From: Xestospongia bergquistia
Lineage: Eukaryota > Porifera > Demospongiae > Haplosclerida > Petrosiidae
Length of the DNA: 64,000 nucleotides
NCBI GenBank assembly: GCA_963965975.1
Contig: OZ014416.1
Span: 6,076,001 to 6,140,000, forward strand
Direction: 5' to 3'
The notes under the pieces are model-generated. The model did not search any database, was not told where the DNA came from, and was given only the letters and a program-made list of their open reading frames with translations. This document shows positions 61,650 through 64,000 of this stretch, piece after piece. How positions within the stretch are numbered: position 1 is the first letter of the stretch; each line of letters opens with the position of its first letter. The translations under genes were made by a program, and so were the position numbers.

Positions 61650-63150
61650 TTGGAGCTGTGTATAGGCTAACATTTAGATAGTACATTAGAACATAGTAAA
61701 GTATAAAATTGTAATGTTACATTAAAGCACAGTATAGTATATTATTGGTTACATTAGGACACATTACAGTGTACGGTATAATTATGTCATAACACAGTAT
61801 CAACTAACATTGGGACATTATAATATTATTAATTGACAGTAGTAGGGTAAAATTAAGATGTTTCTTTTAGGAAATAGTACAAGGCAAAGTTGTGATGTTA
61901 CTACATTAGGGCACAGCAGGTTAACACAATATAGGTAACAATGATAACCTGAAGACACAGTAAAGGGTGACATTCATATATTACATTAGGATACGAGATA
62001 GGGTGTCATTTGTATCTTACAACTGACATTCAGCAGGATAACATTGAAAAATATGGTAACATTGGGATATTAAAATAGGACACAATAGAGTAACATTAGA
62101 ACATTACATTAGGACACAGTAAGGGTAACATTACATTAAGACACAAAATAGGAACAGTAAATAGATAGCACAATAATAAAAAAGGTTGCATTAATGTATT
62201 AGGACATAATGATCAGGAGACTCAACATTACAGAGAAATATTGAATAGTAGGATTACTTATGTATTAGAATAAAGTTAAGAGGAATGTTATATAAGATAA
62301 CAGGTTAGGGAAGACTGCTCAATGCATATAAGACAAATCGAACAAGAGCAGACATACATTCTTGGATTATAGAGTACCATAAAGACGAGGATTACATTAA
62401 TGACACTACAATGCAGTAAATTATGAAATGAGGATTATATCATGATGAAGTGGACATTATCATGCCATGAAAAAGAGGATTACACTCATTCTGGGCCAGT
62501 GATAATACATTAGAACATTATGACAACTGGTATATTGAGGGTAATGGATAGGAGAGGTACATTAACACACATAGTAAAATACATTGGATAGCATTATGAC
62601 ACAACTATTATGAGGATTATATTAAAGGAATAGGGCTACACAAGGACAGAATAGAAAGGAATACTATATTATGGCCATGGTATGGACAAATGTAACCAAC
62701 ATGTTTTCAACAGTGAATTACCATATGACAATAGATTCTACCTTGAAATAATGCGAATATAACAACAGTGTTATTTTTGGGACAGTGAACAGGAGGATTG
62801 TATTGGGAGGAACACAGTGACCAATATAATTACACTAACACTCACTGGATCACAGTCAGCAGGAGGACATACTAGACAATACATGTAAATGTGGTTAAGT
62901 AGACATGAGGTTACATTATAAATCAGTAGAAAAAAGGACTACACAAGTACATAAAAAAAGAGCGGATGTGTGGATTTTACAATGGAAGAGTCAAAAAAGA
63001 ATGAAATTAAGGGACAGTGTATGGGAATTAGAAGTGAACAAATAAGAGGATATTATATTATTATGTAATAATAAGAAGGGTCACATTAGGAAAACGAAAG
63101 AAATATTACATATAGAATAGTGGATAGGAATGCAATACACTGTGCATAAA
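61650..63150. repeat. Degenerate minisatellite-like region
   Basis: Loose, irregular recurrence of words such as ACATTAGGACACA, GGTAACATT and AGGATTACATTA over about 1.5 kb, purine-rich on this strand. The units are too diverged for a fixed period by eye. No coding potential seen. Confidence 0.5.
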
Positions 63151-64000
63151 GGAAACACAGTGAACAGGATAATTATGTTATGACAATGTTATATTAAAAA
63201 CACAACAGCTTTACAGATGTGAATGAGAGCTGGGGTCATATCAAAATAAATTGAAAAGGGGTCAAAGAGAAGTACAGTTGTTTATTACTATTTGTGTATT
63301 GTCATAACATATTATAGGTTATATATAAGACTTAGGCAGTAAGGGATATACTACTTAGTAGATATATTACATACATACAGAAGGTCATAGGGAAAATAAT
63401 TTACATCAGAAATACATGTACTTGTATAAGATGTGCCTACTAATAATACAAAACTACAATGCTAAAAGTAGGTGATTACAAATACCTGTTGTTAAAATTA
63501 CTCAAAAGACTCCTAAGCTAACTAACTTAAAAATATATTGACTAAGCAGTTTTGTACATACTGTTAAGAGCATTTTTCAGTAGTTAAACTTCAATCACTC
63601 AGTACATGCAACAGAGATACCAATGTGCTATTAACAAAACTTCTAAACATAAAGGCTTATTCCATATTCTAAACATGTCAACTAAACTGTAGAGTATTCA
63701 TATGTGTACCAACTCAAATAAAACTAACAAGCTCCTTAAAAGCTGAAATAAGGCTTTGTTGTTAATGCATGCATATATAATTAAGACTACAGTTACTATG
63801 AACAAACTAGTAACTGTCTGTCTTGTAGACAGTACAACTTTTTTTCTACTGGCATCATTGTAGTGCAAAATATCCTATCAGATCTTCAGTAATAAATAAC
63901 ACTTTATTAATAGTCTGTAAGTGTGATATATTATAATGTAAATTTTGAGTGTATTGAATGCAATTTTGTCATATATATTGTTTTTGGTTACCACATTTAT
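63150..64000. other. Gene-free right edge
   Basis: AT-rich, nothing recognised. Confidence 0.4.

Noticed and set aside
1-64000. CRISPR arrays, tRNA and rRNA genes
   Set aside because: No regularly spaced short direct repeats of CRISPR type and no cloverleaf or rRNA core sequence were noticed. A covariance-model scan would be decisive.

Overview
The window looks like an AT-rich, intron-rich metazoan genome segment. Short introns with GT-AG borders, many death-fold and ankyrin/ROCO genes, and decayed hAT, Gypsy, MULE, THAP-type and KRBA2-like transposons fit a demosponge such as Amphimedon. That assignment is inferred from gene style and was not tested by any search. No rRNA, tRNA or CRISPR array was seen. 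All splicing below was built by hand from splice sites and reading-frame phase.

Plus strand, 0-27 kb: a tandem family of ankyrin/ROCO GTPase genes. The window opens in the last codons of a ROCO exon (gene 1). Gene 1 continues through a Death-domain exon, four tiny symmetric linker exons and a last exon ending in a CaaX-like box (CIVL). Those last two exons are duplicated about 3 kb downstream, and a decayed hAT transposon lies between the copies. Gene 2 (8.35-17.0 kb) has six one-repeat ankyrin exons, a large ROCO exon and a C-terminal CARD exon; one in-frame TAA interrupts the ROCO exon. A decayed third copy (17.85-20.1 kb) and scattered ankyrin/start exons (21.6-27.3 kb) follow.

29-43 kb: a minus-strand Gypsy relic, a 1.2 kb transposon with long terminal inverted repeats and KRBA2-like pieces, and a near-perfect 5,208-bp tandem duplication. 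Each duplicate carries one intact minus-strand gene of five exons, about 1,013 residues: N-terminal membrane segments, a P-loop GTPase with a membrane hairpin between P-loop and switch II, and a Death domain.

44-64 kb: a MULE/PHD relic, a HIRAN-like relic, an isolated decayed ankyrin exon, a 57-bp satellite, a compact minus-strand gene predicted to encode a 141-residue CARD-only protein (50.5-54.6 kb), a decayed ROCO-Death copy interrupted by a foldback element, and a largely gene-free tail ending in a degenerate minisatellite.

Taken together, the genes look like a locally expanding repertoire of GTPase sensors or switches joined to Death or CARD adaptors, probably for innate-immune or cell-death-like signalling. 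The functional statement is inference from domain families (DAPK/ROCO, Death, CARD). The architectures themselves are read from the sequence.
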